64,000 nucleotides of DNA from Thereva unica (taxonomy: Eukaryota > Arthropoda > Insecta > Diptera > Therevidae): assembly GCA_949987705.1 (NCBI GenBank), contig OX465282.1, forward strand, positions 94,042,070 through 94,106,069. The letters are read 5' to 3'. Below are positions 42,500-54,809 of this stretch, piece after piece. Each line of letters begins with the position of its first letter. The first letter of the stretch is position 1. A program made the position numbers and the translations under genes. The notes below the pieces were generated by a model that saw nothing but the letters and a program-made list of their open reading frames with translations, had not been told where the DNA came from and ran no database searches.

Positions 42500-43010
42500 G
42501 ACAACATGGCGACGGAAACTGAAAGTGTTTTTAACAGCGTGGCTTGAGGTATCGAACAACTTGGCGTATTTTACTTAAGGATCTCGGTTTAAAAACATGC
42601 AAAACACAACTCGTATGAGATTTGAAACTACCCGACCTTCCGACCCTTACAGTGTTTGGGCTCTTGAGTAGTTTGAAGAACATCCAGTATTTTCGACCAA
42701 AATTAAGTTCAACTATTTCTGGCTTGATGGCTACGTCAATAAGCAAAATAGCCCTTTTCGGGCTGAAGCAGATTCAAGAACTGCCATTACATTCAGACAA
42801 AGCAACGATTTGATGCGGCTTGTGTGGAATCATCGGTTTAATGACGCCCGCCAGAACAAAACTGTGAATGTCGCCTATTACCGCGCTATGGTAACAGACT
42901 TTCTGCTGCTTGAGTCTGAAGCTCGACATCTCGATGACGTTTGGTTTCAACAAGAAGGCGTTACTTGCCACACAACATGGCTACGTAATGTCCATAGTCT
43001 ACATGGATAA
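42500..43010 (+). pseudogene. IS630-type transposase pseudogene, 5' part
   Basis: The frames shift, but the order is that of a Tc1-mariner-like transposase: RYRTTWRILLKDLGLKTCKT, a KLPDLP stretch, then FNYFWLDGYVNKQNSPFRAE (the segment after the first catalytic site), NHRFNDARQNKTVNVAYYRA, MVTDFLLLESEARHLDDVWF and QQEGVTCHT. In WFQQEG the second catalytic residue of the usual FQQDGA is Glu instead of Asp. The protein stops at a TAA at 43008-43010, which is also the left target duplication of the inserted MITE. About 60 residues usually present before the next segment are missing. Confidence 0.82.
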
Positions 43011-43598
43011 AGCCCTGAACTAATATTCCGTACCGTACCGTAACCGTAAGTACCGTAACCTACGAACATAAGTGTTCATATGGCACCGACCTAAATTGAC
43101 TTAATAAACTTGCCGAATGTTCGTTAAATTCTCGAATGGTCCGTAATGGTGCCGTAAGAATGGCACCAAACCTTAGCATCCGTTAGCTATTTAAAAACCT
43201 TGTTCACATTTTAACAATTTTTTTAAAAATTGGAGCAGTAAATGACTTGAAATATTATAATTATTACCCTACACAACAATCTTTCAAATTTCCATTGTCC
43301 TGAATCCAATTTTTTGATTTTTAGAAATGTTACACGGTAATATCCGTGGATGTTTCTCATTTTATTTATTGCGCGATTTTTATTCCTTCTTTTCCTCTGA
43401 TCACTTCTAATCTGTTTGTAATGCTTCCACAGCTTAAATAATGCAAATAAATCTCTAAAATCTTTGTTTATGCTATCCATTTTGCACTTGTCACTTGCCA
43501 CTTTACGTTTTCATTTAGGGCATCTGTCAAAATGCCGTAACTGAGCTCAGATTCGTTCAATTTTGTTACGGTACGGTACGGAATATTAGGTCCAGGCT
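43011..43598. mobile_element. 588-bp MITE with TAA duplication
   Basis: Inverted termini are AGCCCTGAACTAATATTCC on the left and AGCCTGGACCTAATATTCC on the right after inversion, continuing with GTACCGTACCGTAAC on both sides, about 34 bp in all. TAA is duplicated at 43008-43010 and 43599-43601. The TWA-type 3-bp duplication fits PIF/Harbinger elements. The 92-codon minus-strand frame inside (43223-43501) is basic but not recognisable. It sits between the two halves of the IS630-type pseudogene. Confidence 0.85.
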
Positions 43599-43601
43599 TA
43601 A

Positions 43602-43740
43602 GCCGACTACGATAGAGAATTGGAAGACAACATTACTAGCGTCATTGGCCAAATACGTGTCGAAATGCTCGAGCGCGCCATGAAACTTCAAAATGGAACA
43701 TATTCGCCGCGTCGCAGTTGCGGTCAATATTTGAAAGAAA
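43602..43740 (+). pseudogene. IS630-type transposase pseudogene, 3' part
   Basis: Resumes as DYDRELEDNITSVIGQIRVE, MLERAMKLQNGTY and RRSCGQYLKEIIFNK, ending in TAA. This corresponds to the C-terminal end of the transposase (pattern ELKDNI--VI--I---M-E-V). It completes the 42500-43010 piece apart from the missing central stretch that would hold the third catalytic residue. Confidence 0.78.
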
Positions 43741-46262
43741 TAATCTTTAATAAATAAATGTAAAGAGTGATTCTTTTGTGTATGATAATAAAGATGGCCT
43801 GATAAATTTGATTTTGTTTATGATAAAATACAGTCTTTTATGAACATTACTACTGAGTTTTGAAAATCATCGAACGTTTTGCTAAATTATAAATCTAAAA
43901 ATTCTTAAAACGATTTCGTTTCTTATGATTCCTGTGAGTTTTGCCGAATATGGGATGCAATTGCCATGCATGATATCTACACCTCATGTTTATTGCTTGT
44001 TTTCGAATTCAATTTCCGTAAGAAAAAAAAAAACCTTATCGTGTATTGTATGCATTTCAAAGTAGTTCCATCTAGTTGTACCTTCACGTAGTTGAAGTTT
44101 CCACCTAGATACTAATGCTACCTCTGAATATAAATACAAATTTCATGCAGTCAATTTTTGAACGAATGCGATTTTGAAAACGATTGTACTTGTAGGAATT
44201 AAGTATTCAATTTCCTTGATTGATGTAGTCTTTGAGCTTTAAAATAAAGGAAGAAGGAAAGAAAGAAGAAGATTTTGTTTTGTGGCGTGCTACTTTCTAT
44301 AGCAGAATATTTTATTAAGAATCATTAAAAATTTTTAACGGAACCAAAAGAAAAAAAATTATAATAATTTCATTTCACAACTCAAGGCTCCTTTAAACTC
44401 TCTTTGGAGAAAGATATTTAATATCCTTGACAGTGTTAATTGAAAATAAAGATATATGATCAAAGTAAGAATCTTATTTGCGGCTGTGTTTTTGGGGTAT
44501 ATCCAAAAATTTTCAATTTTCCGTCCCATAAACAAAGAAAATTAATCATCACCAAAGAAACCAAGAAGGTTTCAGAGTCTAGTTCAATTAATTTCTGAGA
44601 ACATAAACCGCAAAAATTAAATTAAAATCCACCGCAACATCCATTCGCTCTCGTCCCCCGGGCAAATTCATCGTTCAATTTCCTCTCAAGCTAAGTGCCG
44701 AACAAAGAATCCCATTCGGCTGCAGGTGCTATAGAACGGTATATAATTTGGTTTTTGGTGAAATCAGAAATGAATGGAGGAGCCTCTAGGATTTCCAGTA
44801 TTATGTCGACAAAACCGCACCAATCTCCTCCTTTTCAGCGTGCGCGGCAAAGGGATTTCAGCTTCAGTTGCTTACCGGAGAAAATGATTTTCAACGCAAA
44901 TAAATCTAGGAATCCTCTCGTCTCCAATGAAATTTTAATTGCTGTTTCCGTCACAAGTCATTTTCGCAGTTCACCTAACAATACCTGGATTCACAGAAGT
45001 CAGGTACTAGCTGGAGCATGAGTATATAGTCAAGAAAATGTGTAGTGATATCTCTATATGAATATTCGCTTATGGTTGTCATAAGAACCGTCGACAGACT
45101 CGGTGTCGCACCATCATTTCGATCTTCGATATTGAGTTTTCCACTCCGCCATAGCCAATGAGCAAGGACTAAGGAGCTACATCTGTGAGCTAGCGCCATT
45201 CTGCAGAAAATGCTCAGCGAAGGAACATCTTTCTTTGTGATACAATGGCGTATGAAGGATACTTACAAGGATACCTGCCAGGCACGTTATAGGCACAACT
45301 TTGTGTACATGGCGACTGGTATGACATGTTTAACAGAATGATCAGCCTTTCAGGACGCGAATGTTATATATGTAAATACAGCAGCTATATTTTTGGTATG
45401 AAATTACGTGATGCTTGTGCTGTTCTCTGCCGCTGCTGGTGTATGCCGCCATTATGTATAGTTGCTGTGCTGTGCCTGTTCAAAGGATATTTTATCCCAT
45501 GTAATATTGCGTCTATTGGGGATTATTAACTCACACGGTGGCGGCGAATGGATTATCCCACCTGAGTTATTAACGTCGTCGTTGCTGCTTTATTGAACGA
45601 ATCTGGGGATTACATATTGCTGGCTTTTGTATTTTCACGGACTCCATTTAACGGTTTTTTCCCTCTCTCTTTCTCTAGATACTTTATAAAAGCATTATGG
45701 ATTTGCTTGAAAAGATGTGGTAAGTACTTTATAAACTGGTAAAAGTTAATGGAACACTTCAGTTTCAGCTTGTTGAAACCTTAAAACTTTTCTATAGTTT
45801 CAGAGAAAATGTGCTTAGTGTATGTTTTTTTAAGGGAAACTTTTGTGGCAACTACAATAAGTAAAGGAATAAGGTGCATATTAGAATAAAAAACGAAATT
45901 TTAACCTATAGAGATTATAGCTTATTAGTGAGTTATTAAATATAAAACACGATTTTGTTGTACTTAAGCTTTTCCACATTTATGAATGTTAAATTGAATT
46001 TGCAGCCAACAGTTCATGTGTAATTATGTATATTATTGGCTTAAGCCATTACAGTCAATTGAAAATGGTTTTTTGTTAGGTTTCTAATTTCAAAAACTCA
46101 TACATCACCCACCATAGAAAAAATATTCACACTCTGTAAGTTTGTTGACTGAATGAAAGCTAAATGTTGTATCAATAGCGCCAATCAAGTTAGGTTTTAG
46201 AATTTAGTGAATTGTCCCACAGGTGTGATAAGTTTTTATACGAACATGTCTTTGTAATGGTA
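43741..46262. other. Unassigned DNA
   Basis: No recognisable gene. The 108-codon plus-strand frame at 44695-45021 and the Cys-rich 67-codon frame at 45326-45529 have no family features or supporting signals. Otherwise AT-rich spacer. Confidence 0.4.
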
Positions 46263-46264
46263 AC

Positions 46265-46905
46265 AGAACCAGGTAGCTTGACTTTACACTTGGTACATGG
46301 AAAGTAAGAACTATTCTCGAAAAATAAAACTAATAGAAGAACTTAAATATTAACTAGGCCTAACTTAACTACCCTACAAGAAATAAGGCGGAAAGTTAAT
46401 GAAAGAAGAAGAAAAGCCGACGTATAGTAGTAGTATTTTAGTGGCAAATGCCGGTCAAGAAATTACGAAACTAAATTGATTGTGAAATAAATTGAACTGA
46501 TCCCTGGATTCAGATCTCGAAATAGCAGACAGAATTAAGGGGATTTCTCAAATATATCTGTCATATCCACATATGCATAAATTCAAGAAAGGTATGTAAG
46601 AACGAATTTTATGAATGATCCAAAAATTGATGCGAAAAATTAGCACAATTGTACTCTTGGAAATATTATCATTGCCTATTTAAATTTGACAACTCAGTAG
46701 ATTTTGTTACTATAATTGCGATAATGTTCAAATGGACAAATATACCCAAAACAAGGAAGTCTGAAAAATACAACGAAATATAGCATTCCTTCATATACAA
46801 AATAAGAAAGCATCATCAATAATAAAAGTGATAAGCTACAGAGGTGCTAGCGACCACTTCGTAGTGATATCAATAAAAAATCTAAAAGTTAGCTCAAGAA
46901 AAAAG
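46265..46905 (+). pseudogene. Badly decayed LINE endonuclease
   Basis: Two ends of an RTE-like AP endonuclease are readable: LGTWKVRTILEK near 46290 (usual G-WNVRTL start) and SYRGASDHFVVISIKN near 46840-46880 (usual S-RGA--SDH-LV end). Between them the frame is full of stops. The spacing of the two motifs, about 560 bases, fits a complete endonuclease of this type. It is an old copy, not assignable to LINE-A or LINE-B. Confidence 0.6.
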
Positions 46906-47087
46906 AAAAATTGTGGGAAAGTGGGGAACTGAAATGTTAAACATCTTAACATATAAAATTACGTGTCAAGATGTTCATACACCGAAACCGCACAATCGAT
47001 TTAAATGAAAATTTGGGAATGTGTATGGTTGGTTCCAGATTGAAAGATAGGATAGGTTTGGGCCAGATAAGTGGGGCTCTGGTGGAG

Positions 47088-47499
47088 AGGTGGGAGTATT
47101 CTGCTTAAACTGCTACCTTATTCATGAAATTAGGTCATAGGGTTGCAAAAATACAGGGCGATATGTAAACATCTACCAAAAGAATTTCAAAACGCCCAAG
47201 CGGCTAAACCGTTACGATTTCACAGTCCATCTATGCAAAGCCTATCCACAGCCGGCCGCTTTGTAACTTTAGGTGGGACACCCTGCATAAAGAAAACAAT
47301 ATACATACATACAGGTTGTATTACCTATCATCTTGGATAGATGAACAAAAAATCGTATGGGGTGCTGAAATCGTAACGGATTAGCCGCTTGGGCGTTTTG
47401 AAATTTTTTTGGTAGAAGTTTACATTAGCCTGTATTTTTGTAATCCTATTAGATATTTTCATGAATAAGGCAGAAATCTACGCAGAAGACTCCCACCTA
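47088..47499. mobile_element. Foldback element with 130-bp inverted arms
   Basis: Arms 47088-47222 and 47366-47499 are inverted copies: AGGTGGGAGT-TTCTGC, CCTTATTCATGAAA, AAAAATACAGG, then TTTCAAAACGCCCAAGCGGCT and CCGTTACGATTTCA shared. A 140-base spacer lies between, with GTGGGACACCCTGCATAAA. A single arm recurs at 35699-35800. It is a non-coding foldback-type or MITE-type element; no target duplication was established. Confidence 0.75.
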
Positions 47500-47530
47500 T
47501 CTAAAACTGTTAAAGTCAAGGCTTATGTTA

Positions 47531-47865
47531 TGAGTCCAGAGTTACGAGTCGTCAAAATCAAATTTTTTTTTTTACTAAAATTACAAATTCAACCACAACT
47601 TTTAAGCTGCGGCCTTTACTTTTATTTTAATGTTAAAATTGGACTTATTTGGTCCTTATTTGGTACTTTTCGACAAAACTCAGGTGAAAAAGTACTGAAA
47701 AAGGACGAAATAGAGCTTCAAAACTAGAAGCTTGTCCTTAGCTTTTTATAAAAAAAAATTTATTAATTCCGTATTTTTTGGAGAAAAATTTCGTTGAAGT
47801 TGTAATTTTAGTCAAAAAACAAAAAAAAAACAATTACTTTGACGACTCATAACTCTGATTTTCCG
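47531..47865. repeat. Second inverted repeat next to foldback element
   Basis: The left arm (about 47537-47590: AGAGTTACGAGTCGTCAAA, then a T-run and CTAAAATTACAA) is the inverse of the right arm (about 47798-47865: TTGTAATTTTAG, an A-run and TTTGACGACTCATAACTCT). The spacer is about 200 bases. Together with 47088-47499 this may be one compound palindromic element. Confidence 0.6.
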
Positions 47866-48424
47866 CCCAAAAAGTGCTGATCTGAGGTTTAAAAATTCCT
47901 GATGTTTGTAAAGGGTAAATTTTAGCACGATTTTTAAAGAGTGCTCTGATTTTGGCAAATCGGTCCTAGCCTTTCCCAATTTCCCACCTACATAACTTTC
48001 CTTCTTTCTTCTTCCCTCTTTGCATTCCTGATTCCTCCTGTCATAGCCTTCACTAGTTCTTCCCCACTCCACCAAGCGCATGTCATCGGTTGGTTAATGA
48101 GATTCAACTCGTTTCAGGAGGCATAACACTCCAGCGAGTTGTTCTCGATGCCCCGATGTCAGAGTCGCGAAATGGTTGGGAGTAGGTGAAATAAAATAAA
48201 ATAACGCAGCCAGGTTGTGACAGTTCTTTCCTTCACTTCTCTCTCTATCTTCCGACTAGAGCTGCTGTTCGACATTTCAAAAATAAAATACATGGTCGAC
48301 AGTACAAAGGGGCCTTCCCTAAGTCTCTAGTGTGTCACATTAAAAAAAAAATGATGTCTTGTTGGAGATGCAAAATCTATCAGTTTATGGTCCTGGTGTT
48401 ACTTTACCGTAGACTTTTCATTTA
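47866..48424. other. Unassigned DNA
   Basis: Nothing recognisable; pyrimidine-rich stretch around 47990-48060. Confidence 0.45.
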
Positions 48425-48875
48425 AACAAAAAAGGGCTCGCCCGAATTTTATGAGATTTTATTCAGAGCATTTCTTCGTTAATATTCTTCGATCAGGGCC
48501 TTAAAGAGGTCGTTATCGTTTTTAGTTCGCACGATACCAAGTACAAAAATCACGAACGCCGTTTAAACCGAAAAACGGCTCGACCGAATTTTTTGAAAAT
48601 CTTTCCAGATTATATTTCCGTTAATATGCTTCGAACGACAACTAAAAGAAGTCGATATCGAATCGATATCGATATCGAAGCGCGATATTGTGAAGGAAAA
48701 AATTACCGTACGCACACACACACACACATACACACAGAAACAAACCACTTCTCAAATTTATGCTTAAAATGCTATTGGAACCTTGAAAAATGAAAATACG
48801 TTACGTACATACGTTGAAAGTAACAATTTCGATTTTCGGACCGATTACAATAGCTACAAACTGGGAAGTTAAAAA
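48425..48875 (-). repeat. Satellite-like repeat R1, copy 2
   Basis: This is the uninterrupted reverse-orientation copy of 9071-9223 plus 10156-10500. It has monomers around GTTAATATTCTTCGA, CGCACGATA-C and CGTTTAAACCGAAAAACGGCT, a GATATCGA cluster (48649-48679), an (AC)n tract at 48711-48731, and the unique block ending CCGATTACAATA. It provides the empty-site reference for the LINE-C insertion in copy 1. Confidence 0.75.
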
Positions 48876-50575
48876 TGAAAGGAACGATAAAAATGCGGAA
48901 TCGCAGAAGAAGACAAAATTTCAACTTTTGAACGGATTGACGGAAACGTTACCTCACTTTTTTGTAGATGGAGTAAATAGAAATCGTAGCAGCACTCACT
49001 TCTTAATAAAATCAAGGATTCCATGAAAACGGACGCCTGTGGCTAACATAAAAATAAAAATTAGAACACGAAAACATGGAGAGACAGAGGCTGTGTTCCG
49101 AAATCTAACCCAGTATACAGGGCAGTGTTAATGACGTCATTAATATTGATAATCACAAAAATATTAGAGATTGGAGACTGAAGCATTTCAAGGTGTCACG
49201 CTTTCTTGTATACTGCTGTTTATCGCGTAAACGCTTGAATTTATCCTTTCTAACTGGACAGTATGCTGGGTGAAATTATGAAACACGGCTAGAAAATGGA
49301 TAAATGTTAATAACATAAAAACAAATATCGGGAAACGGAACGTCGGACAGACGGAAAACCGATAGACGGGACTCGGAACACGTATGCTATGTGGTCCACG
49401 GTTTAACAAGGAAAGTTTTCAACGACGGGGCAGGCACAATAGACCAAATAAAATAGATAACAATGCACGCTAAGACTCCCGCTAATAATGAAAGTGAATC
49501 GAAACTAGTTTAATTGTTTAAACTTACTACGCCATTCGTCGTTGTAATTATCAACATAATCGCCCATCAACGATCGATATTTGTCGAATTTTGTTGCATT
49601 TTCTATCAAAACTGATTTAAATTAGCAGCTAACCGACTAAGAAAACGACTAGATAAGAAAATTAGCGACTTAAACGACGGATCTAAAAATATCTGCTCCA
49701 AAAAGTTTTTAAAATTTGATTTAATTTGAAATGCATCCCCGTAGATCGCTTTCTACGCTATCCGTGTATTTTCCCATGTCTCTTTTTCCACCTGGCCTTT
49801 TGTTCATAATACATTTTGCTGTACTGTCATCACTGTTATGTTGAACATGACCTACCCATTGAACTATTTTCATTTTTATAGTTTTTTTCATGTTTGGATC
49901 TTTTTACATCTGATAAAGGTCATGATTGTTTCTTCTCCTCCATTTTCGATCAGTTCTTCATACGTGGGCGAAGGCTATTTCGTTCGAAGCACCCTAGGAA
50001 GTGTTCCTCGTTACCCGTAATATCTAGATCTCGGACTTATAGAGCAGTATTCATCCTATAAGGATTCTGTATAGTTTAACCTTTAGTCGCCCTAGATATG
50101 TTCCTTGTTATGAAATTGTTACGTAACTTAAAGTGTTTTATATTTTCAGCGTCAATATTCTTTTTGCTTCTGCTGTTGTGTGTCATTATCTTTTGAAATT
50201 AGCGTCCTTAAGTATATAAATTCTTTTACTGTTTCTATGTTGCATACACTGCGCGATACTTGATTAACCTCATTTGAAATTTTTAACATGAATCGTACTG
50301 CAATGGTACAATTTTTCGAAAACTATTTCCTCTTTTTATATAGTTCCTAATTAGCAAAAAAAAAATGGAAACCAGAATGATTGGAAATCCCGTTTTTCGA
50401 TTTTAGTCCTATTTTCAATGCGGCACTTGATTACCCTCACCTTTTTTTTTTATGTGGCAGTGCTAAGCTCAGGAGTCACCCTTTGTACTACTAGTCCGTC
50501 ATGTCATTTGTCACGTCATGGTGCAATGTCTAGCAGTAAGCTTAGTACGGGGGAGGGATGAGGGGGGGGTATAGG
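48876..50575. other. Unassigned DNA
   Basis: No gene recognised. Open frames are short and featureless. Confidence 0.45.
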
Positions 50576-51067
50576 TTAAGGATTAAAAGGTACGGGGGGG
50601 TATTGAAGAAGGTGGTGATGAACCCTGCGTTTGAACTCTTGGATGTTGTAGGAGTTCGAAAATACTGACTGCGAGAGGTTATTCCACAGTCGAGTTGTTC
50701 TATTAACAAACGAATTCATGTCTTGTTGAGTGCGTGAAAGCGGTAGTTGCAGGTGAAGGGAATGAGACGAGTGGGCTAATCTGGTGTTGCGGGTATAAGA
50801 TTGCCGTGGAGGCAGGAGAGCGTTTAACTCGGAGGAAGAGTCACTATGATAGTAGCGATAAAATTTTGTCAGTGCTGCTACATTCCTACGGTGGCTCAAG
50901 GGGTCGATGGTGGAGCAGGCGGTGTCGTCATCAATTAACTTGAGCGCCCTTTTTTGCACCTTATCTAACCATGCCAAAGTGGTTATTGGGGCGCCGCCCC
51001 AAACGAGGGAGTTATATTCGAGAAGAGGCCGAATGTAGGATTTATAAATAACAGCACGGGCCGATGG
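50576..51067 (-). pseudogene. Jockey-like LINE C-terminal fragment, copy 1
   Basis: Open for about 160 codons on the minus strand: ARAVIYKSYIRPLLEYNSLV and WGGAPITTLAWLDKVQKRAL, then HRRNVAALTKFYRYYH, FVNRTTRLWNNLSQSVF and EFKRRVHHHLL, stop at 50576-50578. This is the thumb and C-terminal region of Jockey/CR1-like RTs (pattern YKSYIRPLLEY---W, LD-VQKRA, R---LWN-L). RT catalytic motifs are absent (5' truncation near 51067). The ATG at 50977 lies inside the domain. A decayed copy is at 62165-62830. Confidence 0.82.
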
Positions 51068-54000
51068 CTGGAGGAGGAACTTTCACCTATGAAAATATGG
51101 TGTCCCGTTCTGGCTTGCCAACGATTAATGTTAGATAGTAGGCAAAATATGATCGGCAAAAACGGGCGGAGGCAATCTCCATCCGTTTACGAGATAGGGC
51201 GTTTTGAATCTTGAATTTGAGACAAAAATAAAGTTTTAGAATTAAAAGGTAATGAAACAACAAGTGTCACTCACTGATCGGTTTTAAATATTTTAATATT
51301 TAGCGTCATGAAGTTTAATTTCATTGGTGTGTTGGATATAACTAGTATAACAATATCGTCACAGAACGTCAATAGTTGCACTGAACGACAATAGCTGCAG
51401 TGTCAAATCCAATTTTGTTGGGTTGCAAAGATAACATATACATATGTGAAGTGTTGCAGCAGAGCACTTGTTTTTAGCAATTCTTTTTTAAGATCAAATT
51501 TTAATTTTAGTGAAATGTGCGCAGTTAGCAACATCTCAAAAAAAAAAATTCTTATCACTGAAATTTACAGCTTATTGTAATAATCCAAGAAAATTTCCCA
51601 TTTGCAGGTTTACACACCTGAGTTTAGCAGAACAGCCAATAACGACGCATTTTCAAATGGGACTCGTGGCACACAAAATCCTCATACATTATTCTCAATT
51701 TTACATATTTTGCGAGCAACAAGAATTTCTATTACCCCAGGAAGCAGAACATAAAACAAATCTTCATATCTAAGCTCCTTCTTCCTTCTCAGACAGTATC
51801 CTAGCCAAAAGAAAAAAATTACATCAACGTCTATATACTTCTGCAATTTCTTGACAAGAACATTCAACATTTTTATGAACGCATGTTATCTTAAGTGCGT
51901 AAGTGAATTCATTTACTTTGCAGCATCCTAACTAACTCCTGATAAATCATAACCATTAATTTTAATTTCCCCCCAACGTCTGCACATATTTATCTTATGC
52001 CTTTTTTTTGCTTTTCCGTAATGCAAGGTGGAGTTGGGGCAGATGGTGGGGGTGTAACAATCTTCAAGGTCCCGAAAGGAATAGGCTCTTTTATTTTTGT
52101 CAAAATAAGCCAACGAACGGATATAATATACAACAGATGAGATCGTAATGAGGACGCATTAATTTTATGATTATTGCTTAGAATGGACCAAGTGTATTTT
52201 TTTTTCGTCTGTTTGTTGTATTTTCGGCCTATTTTTTTCGCCGTAAGTAAGGGAGAAATTTATAGCGTGATTACGTATGTTTAATCGTAACCTAGCATGA
52301 GAGAGAGCATATACTAGAAGGGCCACATTAGCAATGTCTCTTAAAAAATATGTCGTCACACCCCATAATTTCCATCATTTCTTGGGTTTTAAGGGCATAT
52401 GCGAGTAATTATCCTTCTTTACTCGAGAGTTTATTACCCACACAAAAACCAGAAAGGCTTTAAGCGCCTTCTAATAACAGTTCAGCATATCTAGACTGGC
52501 GCTTTTGGATAAATGCTCTCTCTCTCTGTTTTTTATTCGATGACTGCTTGCGTGGCAGACGGAGGCGAAATTTTGATTTCATCGAAAAGGCGGAAGATGG
52601 CTTTAAGTGACACAGAATTATTATTGGGAACTGGGCTTTTAGGGATGTTGATGTTATTCTTATGACTTGAAATTTGCATGCTGTTATCGTGTAATAGGCA
52701 ATTTGTCAAATACGTTATAGGGTGGATACGTTAAGTTTTATGCTCCAGAGAGGTTATGAACTTCATATAAAATTTTATTAGAATTGTTCCAGCCTTTGTA
52801 GATGATCTGGTTTTTATTGAAAATTGTAAATACGATGAAATTTGTAATTTAAATAAAACTTATATGATGGTTCCATTAGTTCACACCTCCAGAAAGGTTT
52901 GTTATGAAAATTTATACTGAAGCTTAATTCTTTTTAAGTCAATAGAGTCAATGCGCATCAATCATCTCCGCATTACTTATAAGGGTCGGTAAAAGCGTCC
53001 TTAGAAAATTTGAAGAGTTTTTTTTTATTTTTCAATATGATATCCCCTTCATTGTAACCAGCCTCTTACATTTTTAAGTCACCGAAAAATTAGGATTAAT
53101 GAAGGTTCAGAAAAGAGATAGTTGGGCGATGACCTCCTCGTTCGACTTGATACCTTTTCCACGGTCAAAACAGTGACGGGAAAATCAGTGACTAGGATCC
53201 AAATTTGCGGAAAACAGTGCATCGAAACTGCACCGTTCTGTAATCGTAGATCGATCGCCTTAGAAACTCGCTAGTCTGGAAAGGGTCTAAAAACCTTTTG
53301 TCTAATACGACTCAGATAGTCTGGTGAAAAGGTCGTGACTTTTCCCGATGGATGGCGACACTTGCAAATAAGTCAGGATCCACTGATCGTAGCAACACCA
53401 CTTAACGTCATACTTAACGAAAGGAAGCAGTTCGAGGGTTACTTTAAAGGGAAAATGGTTGGAAAGTTGTTTGCTTTTGAAAATAAAAAAAAATGAAAGA
53501 TTGCAACTATATGTATATTATATTTTGCAAGATTATAACGATAAACTGCAGAACGTTGCTCGGGCTTGTGAAAAAAATGTGATGTGTATACGGTGAAGGC
53601 ACTTTATCAAAATCTTCTGCGCAGAAATGTTTCGCTTTAAAAGAAAATACTGTGACTATTTTTTGTGTTCTAAGGCTTATATAATTTACGACAAAACAGC
53701 TTGATAATAAATTGTAGATAAGTTAATTCTAAACAAAAAATCTGCTTGCAAATTTTCTGTAAGCCCAACCCATTGCACACCTTTTCCAATATGGCGGCCA
53801 AATGGAGGGGTCGAAGCCGCGGATACCGAAAACTCAAATTTAAACTTACACCGACCCTTCCTACACAACTCAAAAATAAAACCTTGTCCAGCATTTTTGC
53901 AATGTTAAAGTAGATATCATTTCAATGGACTATAGGAATGGTTCCAGATTGTTCAATCGTTTAACGAAGTAGTATGATGCCACCCGATTGATTGCTAAAT

Positions 54001-54409
54001 GAAATCCAAATCTACTGCCAGGACAGTTTATAAGGAAGTCTTATTGAAAAATTTTCATCCAAAGGCAGACTGAATATTGATTGCATTTCTTTCGATAAGA
54101 ACCCTAAACGCTATCAAATTAGAAAGGCTTAACTCTCGATAGATTTGATTGTTCTAGAGCCTTTGGTGTAGTTTGATTATCATAGCAAATACAAATTTGG
54201 ATCAAGTTGATCTGTATGGTTTTCTTAACGGAAGTTTTACATAATCGTCATTTCGTTTCGCTATGTCCTTGAAACAGCAACGAGAGAGGATATGATACGA
54301 ACTTCATTGCGCACTATAAAAACATATTGAATTTATTCTGTCATCGCTAGTTCAGTTTAGCAGTTTCAATTTAGTGTAATTGATAGTGAGTTATCACGAA
54401 TACCCTATT
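51068..54409. other. Unassigned DNA
   Basis: No gene or element recognised. Short frames only, such as 51510-51773 plus and 53670-53894 minus, without features. Confidence 0.45.
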
Positions 54410-54417
54410 CTCTAGAG

Positions 54418-54801
54418 CAGGCCCGGCACTTGGATCTTTTGCGCCCGGTCAGAAAGCCATATTGCGCCCCATCAGCTCTTATTTTTTTTTTATCACAGTG
54501 TAGGACAATGGAAAAAGACACAAACACTTGGTGGCTAGGAGAAATCATTTTCATAGTTTGCGCAAAAGGCAATTTGAATTCCGAGTGAATACATGGTGTA
54601 CTTGCTAGTTTTACAAGCGGATGGCTGTTGATAGGTTTTGATTAGACCGACAAAAATTCCTATAGGAGCGGGGCGCTAAATGGTCGCATTCAGTCGATAG
54701 GGCCCGTTGAAACTCTTTTGTTAGATTTATACATATTTCACCCTCGTCCAATTGCGCCCAGTGCAAGTGCACCATGAGCACCTATCAAAGCGCCGCCAGT
54801 G
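54418..54801 (+). mobile_element. 384-bp hAT-type MITE
   Basis: It starts CAGGCCCGGCACTTGGATC and ends with the inverse of CACTGGCGGCGCTTTGAT. Flanking 8-bp repeats CTCTAGAG (54410-54417) and CTCTAGGG (54802-54809) differ at one base; 8 bp is the hAT duplication length, and CTCTAGAG fits the NNNTANNN preference described for Buster-type hATs. Interior is non-coding. A partial copy is at 31610-31706. Confidence 0.8.
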
Positions 54802-54809
54802 CTCTAGGG

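Noticed and set aside
44695..45021. 108-codon plus-strand open frame
   Set aside because: Composition and motifs unremarkable; overlaps other frames; no supporting signals.
48563..48793. Frames rich in Asp-Ile or Thr-His repeats
   Set aside because: Produced by the GATATC cluster and (AC)n tract of repeat R1.
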